This document shows positions 25,847 to 34,007 of a DNA stretch of 44,306 nt, in pieces; the first letter of the stretch is position 1; every line of letters begins with the position of its first letter. The stretch is from Oscillospiraceae bacterium (GTDB lineage: Bacteria > Bacillota > Clostridia > Oscillospirales > Oscillospiraceae). Both the position numbers and the translations under genes were made by a program. The stretch lies in contig JAFVVH010000072.1 in the NCBI GenBank assembly GCA_017502285.1, positions 1 to 44,306 of the forward strand. Direction: 5' to 3'. Below the pieces are notes generated by a model. The model saw only the letters and a list, made by a program, of their open reading frames with translations, had not been told where the DNA came from and made no database searches.

Positions 25847-26592
25847 ATGACGGTGCCGTCCGGCAGAGAAAAGACCGCGTCGGTGGGACAGGGGGTCTGA
25901 ACGGGAGCGGTGGCATTGACAGAATAAATTACTTTCTCGTCCTTGAGTGTCTGAGCGGCAACCAGCAGTCCGCTGTCTACGCTGACCCAGTAGCGCTCCA
26001 CATAGCCCAATTGGTCCTGCAATGTCTCCACAAAGATGCAGGGGTGCTCGCTGTAGGCATCGTAACCGGCAGCAGAGATTTTTTCCGCATCCAGAGCCAG
26101 CACATCCTCGTAAGTGGGGATGCGCTGGGACAGGTCGGCAGACAAGCTTCCTGCCGGGGCTGTGAGCCAGGTAGAACTGCCGCCATACCAGTAATAGACG
26201 ATGTTGTCCGGTGTGCTGAGGAAATAGCGCATTTGCCCGGAGGGCATGCTGCGGCGAACGTAGGTGTAGCCGCCATCCACCCAGACCTGCGCGGAGCAGG
26301 TGCCGGAGCCGCCTTCCCAGAAGGTTTGGACAGACATCTGGCGATAGTAGCTGCCTGCACGTTCCAGAGAAGCGATGACCGCCTGAACGGTGGCTTTGGT
26401 GACTTCTACTCGTTGGGAATGGTCATCCTCAGAACCGGATACGTCTTCTTGGCTGCTATTTGGGTGGAAGGAAGGCAGAACAATGGGAGGTGTTTTGTTG
26501 GAGAAAAAGGTGAAAGCGAAGCTGCCAAACACGGCCGCCACCACGATCAGAGCGATCAGGACGGCAACCCGTGTGCGGTTTTTTGGATTCAA
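25834..26592 (-). CDS. Membrane-anchored extracytoplasmic protein, function unknown
   Basis: Product of 252 residues from TTG at 26592. It has a short basic start (NPKNRTR), one hydrophobic helix (about residues 9-31, VAVLIALIVVAAVFGSFAF) and then an extracytoplasmic domain. The domain carries residues such as SYYRQMSVQTFWEGGSGTCSAQVWV, shown here only in part, and alternating strands. Its beta-rich layout recalls LolA/RseB-like lipid- or protein-binding folds, but that is a weak inference. It follows wecB by 36 bases on the same strand and may belong to the tagO-wecB unit. Confidence 0.72.
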   Translation of the reverse strand: MNPKNRTRVAVLIALIVVAAVFGSFAFTFFSNKTPPIVLPSFHPNSSQEDVSGSEDDHSQRVEVTKATVQAVIASLERAGSYYRQMSVQTFWEGGSGTCSAQVWVDGGYTYVRRSMPSGQMRYFLSTPDNIVYYWYGGSSTWLTAPAGSLSADLSQRIPTYEDVLALDAEKISAAGYDAYSEHPCIFVETLQDQLGYVERYWVSVDSGLLVAAQTLKDEKVIYSVNATAPVQTPCPTDAVFSLPDGTVIHSF

Positions 26593-26628
26593 GGACGCTC
26601 ACCGCCTTTCACAGGGGAAATGAATGTG

Positions 26629-27777
26629 TCAGGGCGCAAAATCCTCCGGTGCCGCCTCTGCCGCGCCGAAATGATACAAAATCGCGTCTACGATACGGCG
26701 GCAGGCCTGCCCATCACCGTAAGGATTGACGGCATGCGCCATCTTATTGTAGGCGGCCTGGTCGGACAGTAGGGTAGAGGCCATAGAGAAAATATCTTCT
26801 TCCTCCACACCGGCCAGCAGCACCGTGCCGGCGGCCACCGCTTCGGGGCGCTCGGTCTCCCGCCGCAGCACCAGAACAGGCTTGCCCAGTGCGGGCGCTT
26901 CCTCCTGCAGACCGCCTGAGTCGGTCATGACCAGATGGCAACGCGCCATCAGATTGTGCATCTCGTCCACGGAAAGAGGGGCGATTAGATGGATGCGCTG
27001 GTGACCATCCAGATGCTTGTGAGCCGCCTCCTGTACCACGGGGGATAGGTGGACGGGATAGACAAGCTCTACGTCGGGGAACCTGTCTGCCACCCGGCGC
27101 AGGGCGGTCATAATGTTGGTCATGGGCTGGCCGTAGTTTTCCCGGCGGTGGCAGGTCACAAGAATGACCTTTCGGTTGACATAATCCAAATCGTTCAGGA
27201 TATCGGTAGTAAAGTGAAAATCCTTGCGCACGGTAGTCTGCAGAGCATCAATGACGGTGTTTCCGGTGAGGAATACACCCTCGGTGATGTTTTCGCGGGC
27301 CAGATTGTCACGATTGGCTACCGTGGGGCAGAAATGCAGATCGGCAATGCAACCCACCATCTTACGGTTCATCTCTTCGGGGAAGGGGGACCACTTGTCG
27401 TAGGTGCGCAGACCGGCTTCTACATGGCCCACAGGAATCTGATGATAGAAGGCGGCCAGCGCACCGGCAAAGGTGGTGGAGGTATCGCCGTGGACCAGAA
27501 TCAGGTCTGGCTTTACCTGCGAGAGCACCTCGTCCATGCCCAGAATGGTCTTGGAGGTGATGGTGGACAAGGTCTGGCGGGGCTGCATGATGTCCAGATC
27601 GAAGTCGGGCTTGCGGCCGAAAATATCCAGAACGGAGTCCAGCATTTCACGATGCTGGGCAGTGACACAGCACAGGCTGTTGATGCCGTCCCTCCGGTCC
27701 AGCTCCTGGACCAGGGGACACATTTTGATAGCCTCCGGGCGAGTGCCGAAGATGGTCATAACAGTGATGGGATTCAT
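26629..27777 (-). CDS. wecB: UDP-N-acetylglucosamine 2-epimerase (non-hydrolysing)
   Basis: Product of 382 residues. ITVMTIFGTRPEAIKMCPLV, VHGDTSTTFAGALAAFY, HVEAGLRTYDKWSPFPEEMNR (shown in two parts in the protein), VTCHRRENYG and MTDSGGLQEEAPALGKPVLV are diagnostic. It interconverts UDP-GlcNAc and UDP-ManNAc; ManNAc is the second sugar of the teichoic acid linkage unit in Firmicutes. Its ATG overlaps the tagO stop by four bases, so both are co-translated. Confidence 0.96.
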   Translation of the reverse strand: MNPITVMTIFGTRPEAIKMCPLVQELDRRDGINSLCCVTAQHREMLDSVLDIFGRKPDFDLDIMQPRQTLSTITSKTILGMDEVLSQVKPDLILVHGDTSTTFAGALAAFYHQIPVGHVEAGLRTYDKWSPFPEEMNRKMVGCIADLHFCPTVANRDNLARENITEGVFLTGNTVIDALQTTVRKDFHFTTDILNDLDYVNRKVILVTCHRRENYGQPMTNIMTALRRVADRFPDVELVYPVHLSPVVQEAAHKHLDGHQRIHLIAPLSVDEMHNLMARCHLVMTDSGGLQEEAPALGKPVLVLRRETERPEAVAAGTVLLAGVEEEDIFSMASTLLSDQAAYNKMAHAVNPYGDGQACRRIVDAILYHFGAAEAAPEDFAP

Positions 27778-28898
27778 TTTTCTGATTTGCCCTCCTCACC
27801 GAAAAAGGGTTCGTTTCCGTGGGAAACGGATTCCTGGTGGTCGTGGTGGTCGTGGTGCAGCTTGCTGTTCAGGTAGATGCGCCAGCCCACGGCGCCGGCG
27901 GCGCACAGGGCCATAAGGAACATCATGGCGCGTACCTCGCCGCTGGTGGTGAGCACCACGGCGGACAGGCCGAGAATAGCACTGATGATATACAGCACGG
28001 CCACCGCCTGCTTCTGGGAAAAGCCCATATCGATGAGCTTGTGGTGGATGTGACTGCGGTCAGCAGTCATGGGGGACTGGCCGTGGGACACCCGGCGCAC
28101 GATGGCCGAGCAGGTGTCAAAGATGGGCAGGCCCAGCATCAGGAAGGGGACGGCAAAAGAAATGACGTTGTAGAATTTGAACAGACCATCAATGGAGGCT
28201 GTTGCCATAATAAAGCCGAGGAAGGTAGCACCGGTGTCGCCCATGAAGATCTTGGCGGGATTCAGGTTATAGGGCAGAAAACCGATGCATGCGCCTGACA
28301 GGGCAGCCATGAGGATGGCAACGGTGGGATCGGACACGCACAGGGCGATGACCAGCATGGTCAGGGCACTGATGGTGGACACACCGCAGGCCAGACCGTC
28401 CAGTCCATCGATCAGGTTAACGGCATTGGTGATGGCCACGATCCAGATCACGGATACGGGGATGGACAGCCAGCCCAGCTCCCAAATGGGATTGTCGCTG
28501 AAAACATTGGGATTGGATAAAATGGTGATCTTGTTGCCCATGAGCACGGCAATCAGAGATGCCGCGATCTGAATGAGAAACTTGGGCTTGGCGGGCAGGG
28601 CATAAATATCGTCAAAAATGCCCAGCACTACAATGATGACCGCGCCCAGCAGCATGCCGCGCAGGGGCTCGTCCAGCGGCAGGAAGATGAGCACGCTGAG
28701 AATAAAGCCCAGAAAAATAGCCAGACCGCCCAGGCGGGGGATGGGGTGCTTGTGCATGCGGCGGTTATCCTTGGGTACATCCACCGCGCCTACTTTATAG
28801 GCCAGATTCTTTACCACCGGAGTGGAGATAAAGGCGATCAGGGCGGCGACTGCCAGAGCAGCGGCCACCAGACCGATCACACGCAGTTCAACTTGCAT
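27774..28898 (-). CDS. tagO: TagO/WecA-type undecaprenyl-phosphate GlcNAc-1-phosphate transferase
   Basis: Product of 374 residues with about ten membrane helices. Cytoplasmic-loop motifs NRRMHKHPIPRLGGLAIFLG, VLGIFDDIYALP, NAVNLIDGLDGLACG, GFLPYNLNPAKIFMGDTGAT and RSHIHHKLIDMGFSQKQAV match the MraY/WecA superfamily. The HIHH-type loop separates it from MraY proper. It starts lipid-linked wall polymer synthesis by loading GlcNAc-1-P on undecaprenyl phosphate. An odd histidine-rich tail (KLHHDHHDHQE) ends the protein and could bind metal. AAGGAG precedes the ATG. Confidence 0.93.
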   Translation of the reverse strand: MQVELRVIGLVAAALAVAALIAFISTPVVKNLAYKVGAVDVPKDNRRMHKHPIPRLGGLAIFLGFILSVLIFLPLDEPLRGMLLGAVIIVVLGIFDDIYALPAKPKFLIQIAASLIAVLMGNKITILSNPNVFSDNPIWELGWLSIPVSVIWIVAITNAVNLIDGLDGLACGVSTISALTMLVIALCVSDPTVAILMAALSGACIGFLPYNLNPAKIFMGDTGATFLGFIMATASIDGLFKFYNVISFAVPFLMLGLPIFDTCSAIVRRVSHGQSPMTADRSHIHHKLIDMGFSQKQAVAVLYIISAILGLSAVVLTTSGEVRAMMFLMALCAAGAVGWRIYLNSKLHHDHHDHQESVSHGNEPFFGEEGKSEK

Positions 28899-28923
28899 AG
28901 CCTTCTCCTTTGTGCGGCCCGAC

Positions 28924-29922
28924 TCAGCGGGCTACGAAACCGATTTTTTTATATACCTTGCGCAGGGTCTTGTTGGCCACGTAGGACGCCTTTTCAGCAC
29001 CGGCCTTGTAAACGCTCTCCAGATAGGCCTTGTCAGCCAGAATACGGGTAGCCTCTTCGCGGATAGGACGCAGGCACTCCACTACCGCGTCGCCCACGGC
29101 GGGCTTGAACTTGCCGTAGCCGCAGCCGCCGAACTCCTGCTCGATGGTCTCGTAGCTCTTGCCGGTAACGGCGGAATAAATGCTCATCAGATTGGCCACA
29201 CCGGGCTTGGCGGCGGGATCGTAGCGCACGCAGTTCTCGGTGTCGCTGTCGGTGATGGCGCGCTTGAACTTGCGCTGGATATCCTCCGGTTTTTCCATGA
29301 GGAACACGCAGCCCTCGGGCATGGATTTGGACATTTTGCTGTCGGGTGCGGTCAGACCCATGACCCGGGCGCCCGCCTTGGGAATGTAGGGCTCGGGAAT
29401 CTTAAACACGTCGCCGTAAATGCTGTTGAAACGCTGGGCGATGTCCCGGGTCAGCTCGCAGTGCTGCTTCTGGTCCTCGCCCACAGGGACGAAGTCGGGC
29501 TGATAGAGCAGAATGTCCGCCGCCATCAGAGAGGGGTAGGTGAACAGGCCGCCGTTGATGTTTTCCTTGTGCTTGGCGGACTTGTCCTTGAACTGGGTCA
29601 TGCGGGACAGCTCACCAAACATGGTATAGCACTGCAGCACCCAGCCCAGCTCTGCGTGCTGATGCACGTGGGACTGGATAAACAGGGTGTTCTTGTCCGG
29701 ATCAAGGCCGCAGGCAATATACTGGGCCAGCTGCTCCAGCGTGCGGCGGCGCAGGTCGGCTGGATTCTGACGCACGGTGATGGTGTGCATGTCGGCCATG
29801 AAGTAGTAATTATCAAACTCATCCGTGCGGTCCACCCAGTTCTTGATCGCGCCCAGATAGTTGCCAAGGTGCAGGTCGCCGCTGGGCTGGATGCCGGAGA
29901 GCATAACTTTCTTTTCGTCCAT
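28924..29922 (-). CDS. trpS: Tryptophanyl-tRNA synthetase
   Basis: Product of 332 residues, the standard bacterial length. The class I signatures are the HIGH-like element GIQPSGDLHLGNYLGAIKNW and the KMSKS element DSKMSKSMPEG; the tryptophan-site region AADILLYQPDFVPVGEDQKQH is also clear. ATG 29922 follows AAAGGAGCC; the longer frame to 29958 has no ribosome site. It has its own promoter at 29972-30000. The leader is about 40 bases and has no T-box, unlike many Firmicutes trpS genes. Confidence 0.97.
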   Translation of the reverse strand: MDEKKVMLSGIQPSGDLHLGNYLGAIKNWVDRTDEFDNYYFMADMHTITVRQNPADLRRRTLEQLAQYIACGLDPDKNTLFIQSHVHQHAELGWVLQCYTMFGELSRMTQFKDKSAKHKENINGGLFTYPSLMAADILLYQPDFVPVGEDQKQHCELTRDIAQRFNSIYGDVFKIPEPYIPKAGARVMGLTAPDSKMSKSMPEGCVFLMEKPEDIQRKFKRAITDSDTENCVRYDPAAKPGVANLMSIYSAVTGKSYETIEQEFGGCGYGKFKPAVGDAVVECLRPIREEATRILADKAYLESVYKAGAEKASYVANKTLRKVYKKIGFVAR

Positions 29923-29971
29923 TTTGATGGCTCCTTTATTTTGGTGCGCTGAGCACACAAGATATCAAGAT

Positions 29972-30000
29972 ATTTTACCACGCAACTGCTGCAAAGGCAA
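29972..30000 (-). promoter_or_regulatory. Sigma-A type promoter of trpS
   Basis: On the minus strand TTGCCT (29995-30000) and TAAAAT (29972-29977) with a 17-base spacer. It overlaps the -35 region of the divergent GIY-YIG gene. Confidence 0.68.
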
Positions 30001-30017
30001 CAAAATTATGCTATAAT
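29989..30017 (+). promoter_or_regulatory. Probable promoter of the GIY-YIG gene
   Basis: TATAAT at 30012-30017 is a perfect -10; CTGCAA at 29989-29994 is a moderate -35 with a 17-base spacer. The leader is about 20 bases. Confidence 0.6.
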
Positions 30018-30043
30018 ACCTATAAATAAAAAGAGGTGAGGAC

Positions 30044-30289
30044 ATGAGCTGGTTTGTATACATGCTGCGCTGCGGTGACGGCACGATTTATACCGGCATC
30101 ACGGACGATGTTGAAAAGCGGCTTTCCGCCCACCGGGCGGGCAAGGGAGCCAAATATACCCGGGGGAGAGGGCCGCTGGAACTGGTGTATACGGAAGAAC
30201 AGCCGGACAAGCCCGCCGCCCTGCGCCGGGAGATCGCCGTCAAGAAATTGACCCGGCAGGAAAAGCTGAACTTGTTGAAAAAACAGTAA
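30044..30289 (+). CDS. GIY-YIG nuclease family protein (UPF0213/YhbQ-like)
   Basis: Product of 81 residues: WFVYMLRCGDGTIYTGITDD contains the GIY-YIG-type motif (VYML ... YTGIT), followed by the conserved Arg (KRLSAHRAGKGAKYTRGRGP) and Glu of the nuclease fold (residues of about 45-60). These stand-alone domains are thought to act on damaged or branched DNA, but their physiological substrate is uncertain. The gene is monocistronic between its own promoter and a strong terminator. Confidence 0.9.
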   Translation: MSWFVYMLRCGDGTIYTGITDDVEKRLSAHRAGKGAKYTRGRGPLELVYTEEQPDKPAALRREIAVKKLTRQEKLNLLKKQ

Positions 30290-30320
30290 ACGGAGCATCC
30301 ATTTGGATGCTCCGTTTTCG
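30288..30320. terminator. Bidirectional terminator
   Basis: 13-bp stem AAACGGAGCATCC / GGATGCTCCGTTT with an ATTT loop and a short T-run. It lies between the GIY-YIG gene and the convergent membrane protein gene. Confidence 0.9.
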
Positions 30321-30332
30321 TTTGTCGTACGC

Positions 30333-32105
30333 TCAGGAAATACTCATAGGCAACCCGGTGCCGGACATGACCGGCTGTCCGGGCAGGAGGTCGTAGGACT
30401 CCTGCAGGGGGGAAATGGGAAGTTCTTTGATGGGCTTGGGGTGAATGGAGAGGGTGTAGCCGTCCAGAATGGTGCCGGTCATATCCTCGGCGGGGATTTC
30501 GTGGTCGATGGTGACGGTGTCGCCCGCATTGACCGTGACAACCTCACGGTTTTGGACTGCGGAGATGGAGTAGAACACATCCGCACCTTCCAGCCGCAGG
30601 AAGTAGTAGGAGTTGCCCTCCAGCACGGCGGTGCGAATCTCCGCCACCGTGCCGGTGACCTGGGTCTGAGGCAGTTCTTCTTTCTGGGTGATGCCCTTTT
30701 CAGAGAGCATCTGGATATAGCTGCGCTCACAGGCGGACACGGTGTTGCCGGTGGCCACGATCTGGTACTGAGCCACATTGACCATGGCGTACATCTTCAC
30801 CAACTGGGTGGCGTCCTTCAGGGGGATGAAGTAGGTGGGCTCACCCGCCACATTGAGCAGCAGGGGGAAGGTGGCCGTATAGCCCAGATCCTGCACCACG
30901 CCCTCGGCGGACAGCTCGGCGGCTTCTTCCGTTGCACCGGGGGCCACATAGTATTTGGTTTCCTTGGTACGCATATTGCACAGCAAAAAGCCCAGATTGG
31001 ACTGATCCGCGTTGGCGGAGGTAACACCGGTGTAAACATACACGTCGTCGTTCATGGCGATGTAGTTGTAGCCGTCGGTGGTCAGAGTAACGTCCCGCTG
31101 GCCCAAAATGGAGTTGATAAAGCCGCGCACATAGGTGCCGTGGTAGTCATACTGCTGCATGATCAGTTCGGGGACGTACAGGGTGTCCACCCATGTGGGC
31201 ACTTCCTCCATATACTCGCTCTCGCCGGTCACCGCGTCCACCAGTACCGCGCCCTTGATGTCCGTACCGCCGAACAGACCGATGGTTTTGACCACCCGGG
31301 GAGCGATCCACCAGGGATGTCCGTCCTCGTCAATTTCAAATTCCGGGGTGGAAAACATCATGGTAGGGTACTGGAAGCGCAGATGGCGCAGGATGTTCCG
31401 GTTCAGCGGTTCGGAGAAGGAGTATTTCATTCCTTCGGCGAGACGCACCACCGTGGCCTCCTGACTGACCATGTCCACCACGACATAGGCAGGCAGTCCG
31501 CCGCCCCGGTTGGTGAACCACTTTACCAGGTCGGCATAGTCGATGGGAGCCACGCGCACCGGGCGGCCCTGATAATTGATCTGGGTGGAGTCGTTGGAAT
31601 ACTCAAACTGGCTGACCATGTCGCTCAAGGTGCCCATTTGGCGGTCGCCCAGATACTGGGCGGATTTGCGATCCAGTGTGGGGATCTTGTCAAAGGAGAT
31701 CTGGGTCACGTCGGCAGCAAAGTCACCGTTTTCTACCGTCAGCAGGTCACGATAGGCGGCGGCGCGGAAGAGGGGCATGGACAGCACCTCACCCACCAGA
31801 GCCACCAGCACCACAATGACAAAGGCAATGCCCACGGGCAGACATCGGCTTTTGATAAAGCGAAGCCAGTCCAGCAGTTTTTCCTTGCCCGTCATCTGCA
31901 CCTGGGAGTGCAGTCCGCCGGACAGCAGGAAAACAGAGACTACGTAGACCACGCACAAAAGGCCCAGATAGCTGTAAAACTGCTTGTCGTGGAAGTTCAG
32001 GGCAGGCAGGGTGAAATAGAAGCTCACAAAGCCCACCAGAGCGGTCACGGCAAGGCTGAGCAGAGTGCGGCTCAGACGCCCCTTGGGAAGATGGATTTTT
32101 TTCAT
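30333..32105 (-). CDS. Large unrecognised membrane-anchored protein (590 residues)
   Basis: Three hydrophobic helices lie at about residues 14-33, 43-61 and 91-111. About 480 extracytoplasmic residues follow. These have several well-defined blocks, for example EDGHPWWIAPRVVKTIGLFG, VDAVTGESEYMEEVPTWVDT, FINSILGQRDVTLTTDGYNYI, TATFPLLLNVAGEPTYFIPL and a final beta-rich part ending at SGTGLPMSIS. No catalytic motif or known Pfam name comes to mind, though the domain looks well conserved and folded. AAAGGAGG precedes the ATG. The gene is alone, with a strong promoter whose -10 element lies in a perfect inverted repeat. It may be a surface sensor or envelope assembly factor; this is only inference. 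Confidence 0.78.
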   Translation of the reverse strand: MKKIHLPKGRLSRTLLSLAVTALVGFVSFYFTLPALNFHDKQFYSYLGLLCVVYVVSVFLLSGGLHSQVQMTGKEKLLDWLRFIKSRCLPVGIAFVIVVLVALVGEVLSMPLFRAAAYRDLLTVENGDFAADVTQISFDKIPTLDRKSAQYLGDRQMGTLSDMVSQFEYSNDSTQINYQGRPVRVAPIDYADLVKWFTNRGGGLPAYVVVDMVSQEATVVRLAEGMKYSFSEPLNRNILRHLRFQYPTMMFSTPEFEIDEDGHPWWIAPRVVKTIGLFGGTDIKGAVLVDAVTGESEYMEEVPTWVDTLYVPELIMQQYDYHGTYVRGFINSILGQRDVTLTTDGYNYIAMNDDVYVYTGVTSANADQSNLGFLLCNMRTKETKYYVAPGATEEAAELSAEGVVQDLGYTATFPLLLNVAGEPTYFIPLKDATQLVKMYAMVNVAQYQIVATGNTVSACERSYIQMLSEKGITQKEELPQTQVTGTVAEIRTAVLEGNSYYFLRLEGADVFYSISAVQNREVVTVNAGDTVTIDHEIPAEDMTGTILDGYTLSIHPKPIKELPISPLQESYDLLPGQPVMSGTGLPMSIS

Positions 32106-32123
32106 AAGAACGCCTCCTTTGCG

Positions 32124-32151
32124 TTGGTTATGATGATACTATCATAACCAA
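32124..32151. promoter_or_regulatory. Perfect 11-bp inverted repeat overlapping the promoter (putative operator)
   Basis: TTGGTTATGAT (32124-32134) and ATCATAACCAA (32141-32151) are exact inverted copies separated by six bases. The right half contains the -10 element of the 590-residue protein gene on the minus strand (32141-32146), and the left half covers the expected transcription start. This is the geometry of a repressor operator for a dimeric regulator. No A/T-run follows, so it is not a terminator. Confidence 0.7.
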
Positions 32152-32169
32152 TAATTGTGAACAAATCAA
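32141..32169 (-). promoter_or_regulatory. Sigma-A type promoter of the 590-residue protein gene
   Basis: On the minus strand TTGATT (32164-32169) and TATGAT (32141-32146) with a 17-base spacer, about 35 bases before the ATG. Confidence 0.7.
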
Positions 32170-32196
32170 CCATTGCAGGAAGAAGTTGGAATATAC

Positions 32197-32225
32197 TTGT
32201 CAAGGACGGAAAAAATCGGTATAAT
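32197..32225 (+). promoter_or_regulatory. Sigma-A type promoter of gltX
   Basis: TTGTCA (32197-32202) and a perfect TATAAT (32220-32225) with a 17-base spacer; GGAGGT precedes the ATG at 32273. Confidence 0.82.
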
Positions 32226-32272
32226 ACCATTTAGTAAATAATTGCGGCTGTGCCGCATTGGAGGTCATATAT

Positions 32273-33760
32273 ATGGCACTTGATATGAAGTTCTTTGAAG
32301 AGATGGAGGCCCGCATCCCCAAGGGCAAGGTGCGCACCCGCTTCGCTCCCAGCCCCACGGGCTACATGCACGTGGGCAACCTGCGCACCGCCTTGTATAC
32401 CTGGCTCATTGCCCGCAACGCGGGCGGCACGTTTATCCTGCGCATTGAGGACACCGACCAGGGCCGTCTGGTGAAGGGCGCTACCGAGGTCATTTACCGT
32501 ACCATGGCCGAGTGCGGCCTGACCCATGACGAGGGCCCTGATGTGGGCGGTCCCGTGGGTCCCTATATTCAGACCGAGCGCCGTCCTCTGTATAAGCAGT
32601 ATGCCGAATTGCTGGTGGAGAAGGGCGGAGCCTATTACTGTTTCTGCGAAAAGACCGAGAGCGAGGAGGACTCCGGCGACTTCAACCGGGGGGACGATCC
32701 CTGCCGCGATATGAGCGGGTCGGAAGTGGCCGCCAATCTGGCTGCCGGCAAGCCCTACGTCATCCGCCAGCGCATCCCTCACGAGGGCTCCACCACGTTC
32801 CACGACATCTCCTTCGGCGACATCACCGTGGAGAACAAGGAACTGGACGATCAGGTGCTCATCAAGCGGGACGGCCTGCCCACCTATAACTTTGCCAACG
32901 TCATTGACGACCATCTCATGGGCATTACCCACGTGGTCCGCGGCAGTGAGTATTTGTCCTCAGCGCCCAAGTACAACCTGCTGTACCAGGGCTTCGGCTG
33001 GGACATTCCCACCTACGTCCACTGTTCTCCCGTCATGCGTGATGCCCAGAACAAGATGTCCAAGCGCCACGGCGATCCATCCTACGAGGATCTGAAGGCG
33101 CTGGGTTATATCACTTCTGCCATTCTGAACTACGTGGCTTTGCTGGGCTGGTCGCCCAGAGGGGAGCTGGCCGAGCAGGAGATCTTCACCATGGAGGAGC
33201 TGGCCAAGGCATTTGACATTGCCGGTATCTCCAAGTCTCCCGCCATCTTTGACATCGAAAAGCTCACCCACTTTAATGCCACCTACCTGCGCTCTATGGA
33301 GCCCGCCGCCTTTGCCAAGGTGGCCGAGCCCTATATCCGTCAGGGAGTGAAGGGCGAGCGGTTCGATGCCGCTCAGATCGCCGCCCTGCTTCAGGCCCGT
33401 TGCGAAAAGCTCACCGAGATCCCCGAGAAGGTGGACTTCTTCGATACCCTGCCCGAGTATGATAAGGAACTGTTCACTAACAAAAAGTCCAAGACCAACG
33501 ATGAGGTGTCCCTTGCCATGCTGGAGGCCACCCTGCCCGTGCTGGAGGGGATGGACAAGTGGGAGCAGGAGCCCATCCACGACGCGCTCATCGCTCTGGC
33601 CGAAAAGCTGGAGGTCAAGAATGCCACCCTTATGTGGCCTCTGCGCATCGCCATCGCCGGCAAGGCGGTCACCCCCGGCGGCGCGGTGGAGCTGTGCCAC
33701 ATTCTGGGCAAGGACGAGGTTATTCGCCGCATGAAAATCGGTATGGATAAGCTGAAGTAA
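32273..33760 (+). CDS. gltX: Glutamyl-tRNA synthetase
   Basis: Product of 495 residues. The class I motifs are RFAPSPTGYMHVGNLRTALY (HIGH-like HVGN) and NKMSKRHGD (KMSKS-like). GVTHVVRGxEYLSSAPKY-type sequence and the C-terminal anticodon-binding helices (LWPLRIAIAGKAVTPGGAVE) complete the protein. The length is that of ordinary GluRS. In Firmicutes the enzyme is usually non-discriminating, charging tRNA-Gln with Glu for GatCAB correction. Whether that holds here depends on glnS or gatCAB elsewhere. It is monocistronic, with a near-consensus promoter. Confidence 0.97.
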   Translation: MALDMKFFEEMEARIPKGKVRTRFAPSPTGYMHVGNLRTALYTWLIARNAGGTFILRIEDTDQGRLVKGATEVIYRTMAECGLTHDEGPDVGGPVGPYIQTERRPLYKQYAELLVEKGGAYYCFCEKTESEEDSGDFNRGDDPCRDMSGSEVAANLAAGKPYVIRQRIPHEGSTTFHDISFGDITVENKELDDQVLIKRDGLPTYNFANVIDDHLMGITHVVRGSEYLSSAPKYNLLYQGFGWDIPTYVHCSPVMRDAQNKMSKRHGDPSYEDLKALGYITSAILNYVALLGWSPRGELAEQEIFTMEELAKAFDIAGISKSPAIFDIEKLTHFNATYLRSMEPAAFAKVAEPYIRQGVKGERFDAAQIAALLQARCEKLTEIPEKVDFFDTLPEYDKELFTNKKSKTNDEVSLAMLEATLPVLEGMDKWEQEPIHDALIALAEKLEVKNATLMWPLRIAIAGKAVTPGGAVELCHILGKDEVIRRMKIGMDKLK

Positions 33761-33774
33761 ATCAAGAGCAAATG

Positions 33775-33804
33775 AAATCCCCCATCCGTTTGGATGGGGG
33801 ATTT
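33775..33804. repeat. 30-bp palindrome, copy 1 (terminator-like, downstream of gltX)
   Basis: AAATCCCCCATCC and GGATGGGGGATTT form a perfect 13-bp stem with a GTTT loop. This copy starts 14 bases after the gltX stop and is followed by CAGCTTG rather than a T-run. It is identical in all 30 bases to the copy at 34008-34037. Confidence 0.95.
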
Positions 33805-34007
33805 CAGCTTGTAAAAAAAGCCTCGCAGAGTTCGCGCCCGCAGGCGCGAAAAAGGCCAAATCCGTTTTCTCCGGCGACATGTGCGTCGGAGAAAACACTT
33901 CTCGGTCTGCAAACGTGCGAACTGTCCGCTTTTAGCGGACTGCGAGTGCGCTGCAGCAGACCGCAGCCTTCTCGAAAAAGTGGATTTGCCACTTTTTCGA
34001 CAGTCTC
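33805..34007. repeat. Hairpin-rich intergenic element between two copies of one terminator
   Basis: About 200 bases hold four or more perfect or near-perfect inverted repeats in tandem. They are TTCGCGCC/GGCGCGAA (33831-33850), GTTTTCTCCG/CGGAGAAAAC (33864-33896), GTCCGCT/AGCGGAC (33924-33940) enclosed by CGGTCTGC/GCAGACCG (33903-33910 with 33956-33963), and TCGAAAAAGTGG/CCACTTTTTCGA (33972-34000). No convincing coding frame is present. The layout suggests a dispersed intergenic repeat or non-autonomous element, or a structured RNA; a genome search is needed to tell. Confidence 0.75.

Noticed and set aside
30303..32147. 614-codon open frame on the plus strand opposite the 590-residue protein gene
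   Set aside because: Its translation is rich in Gly, His and Val without any fold-like pattern. The minus-strand gene has a promoter, AAAGGAGG and membrane helices.
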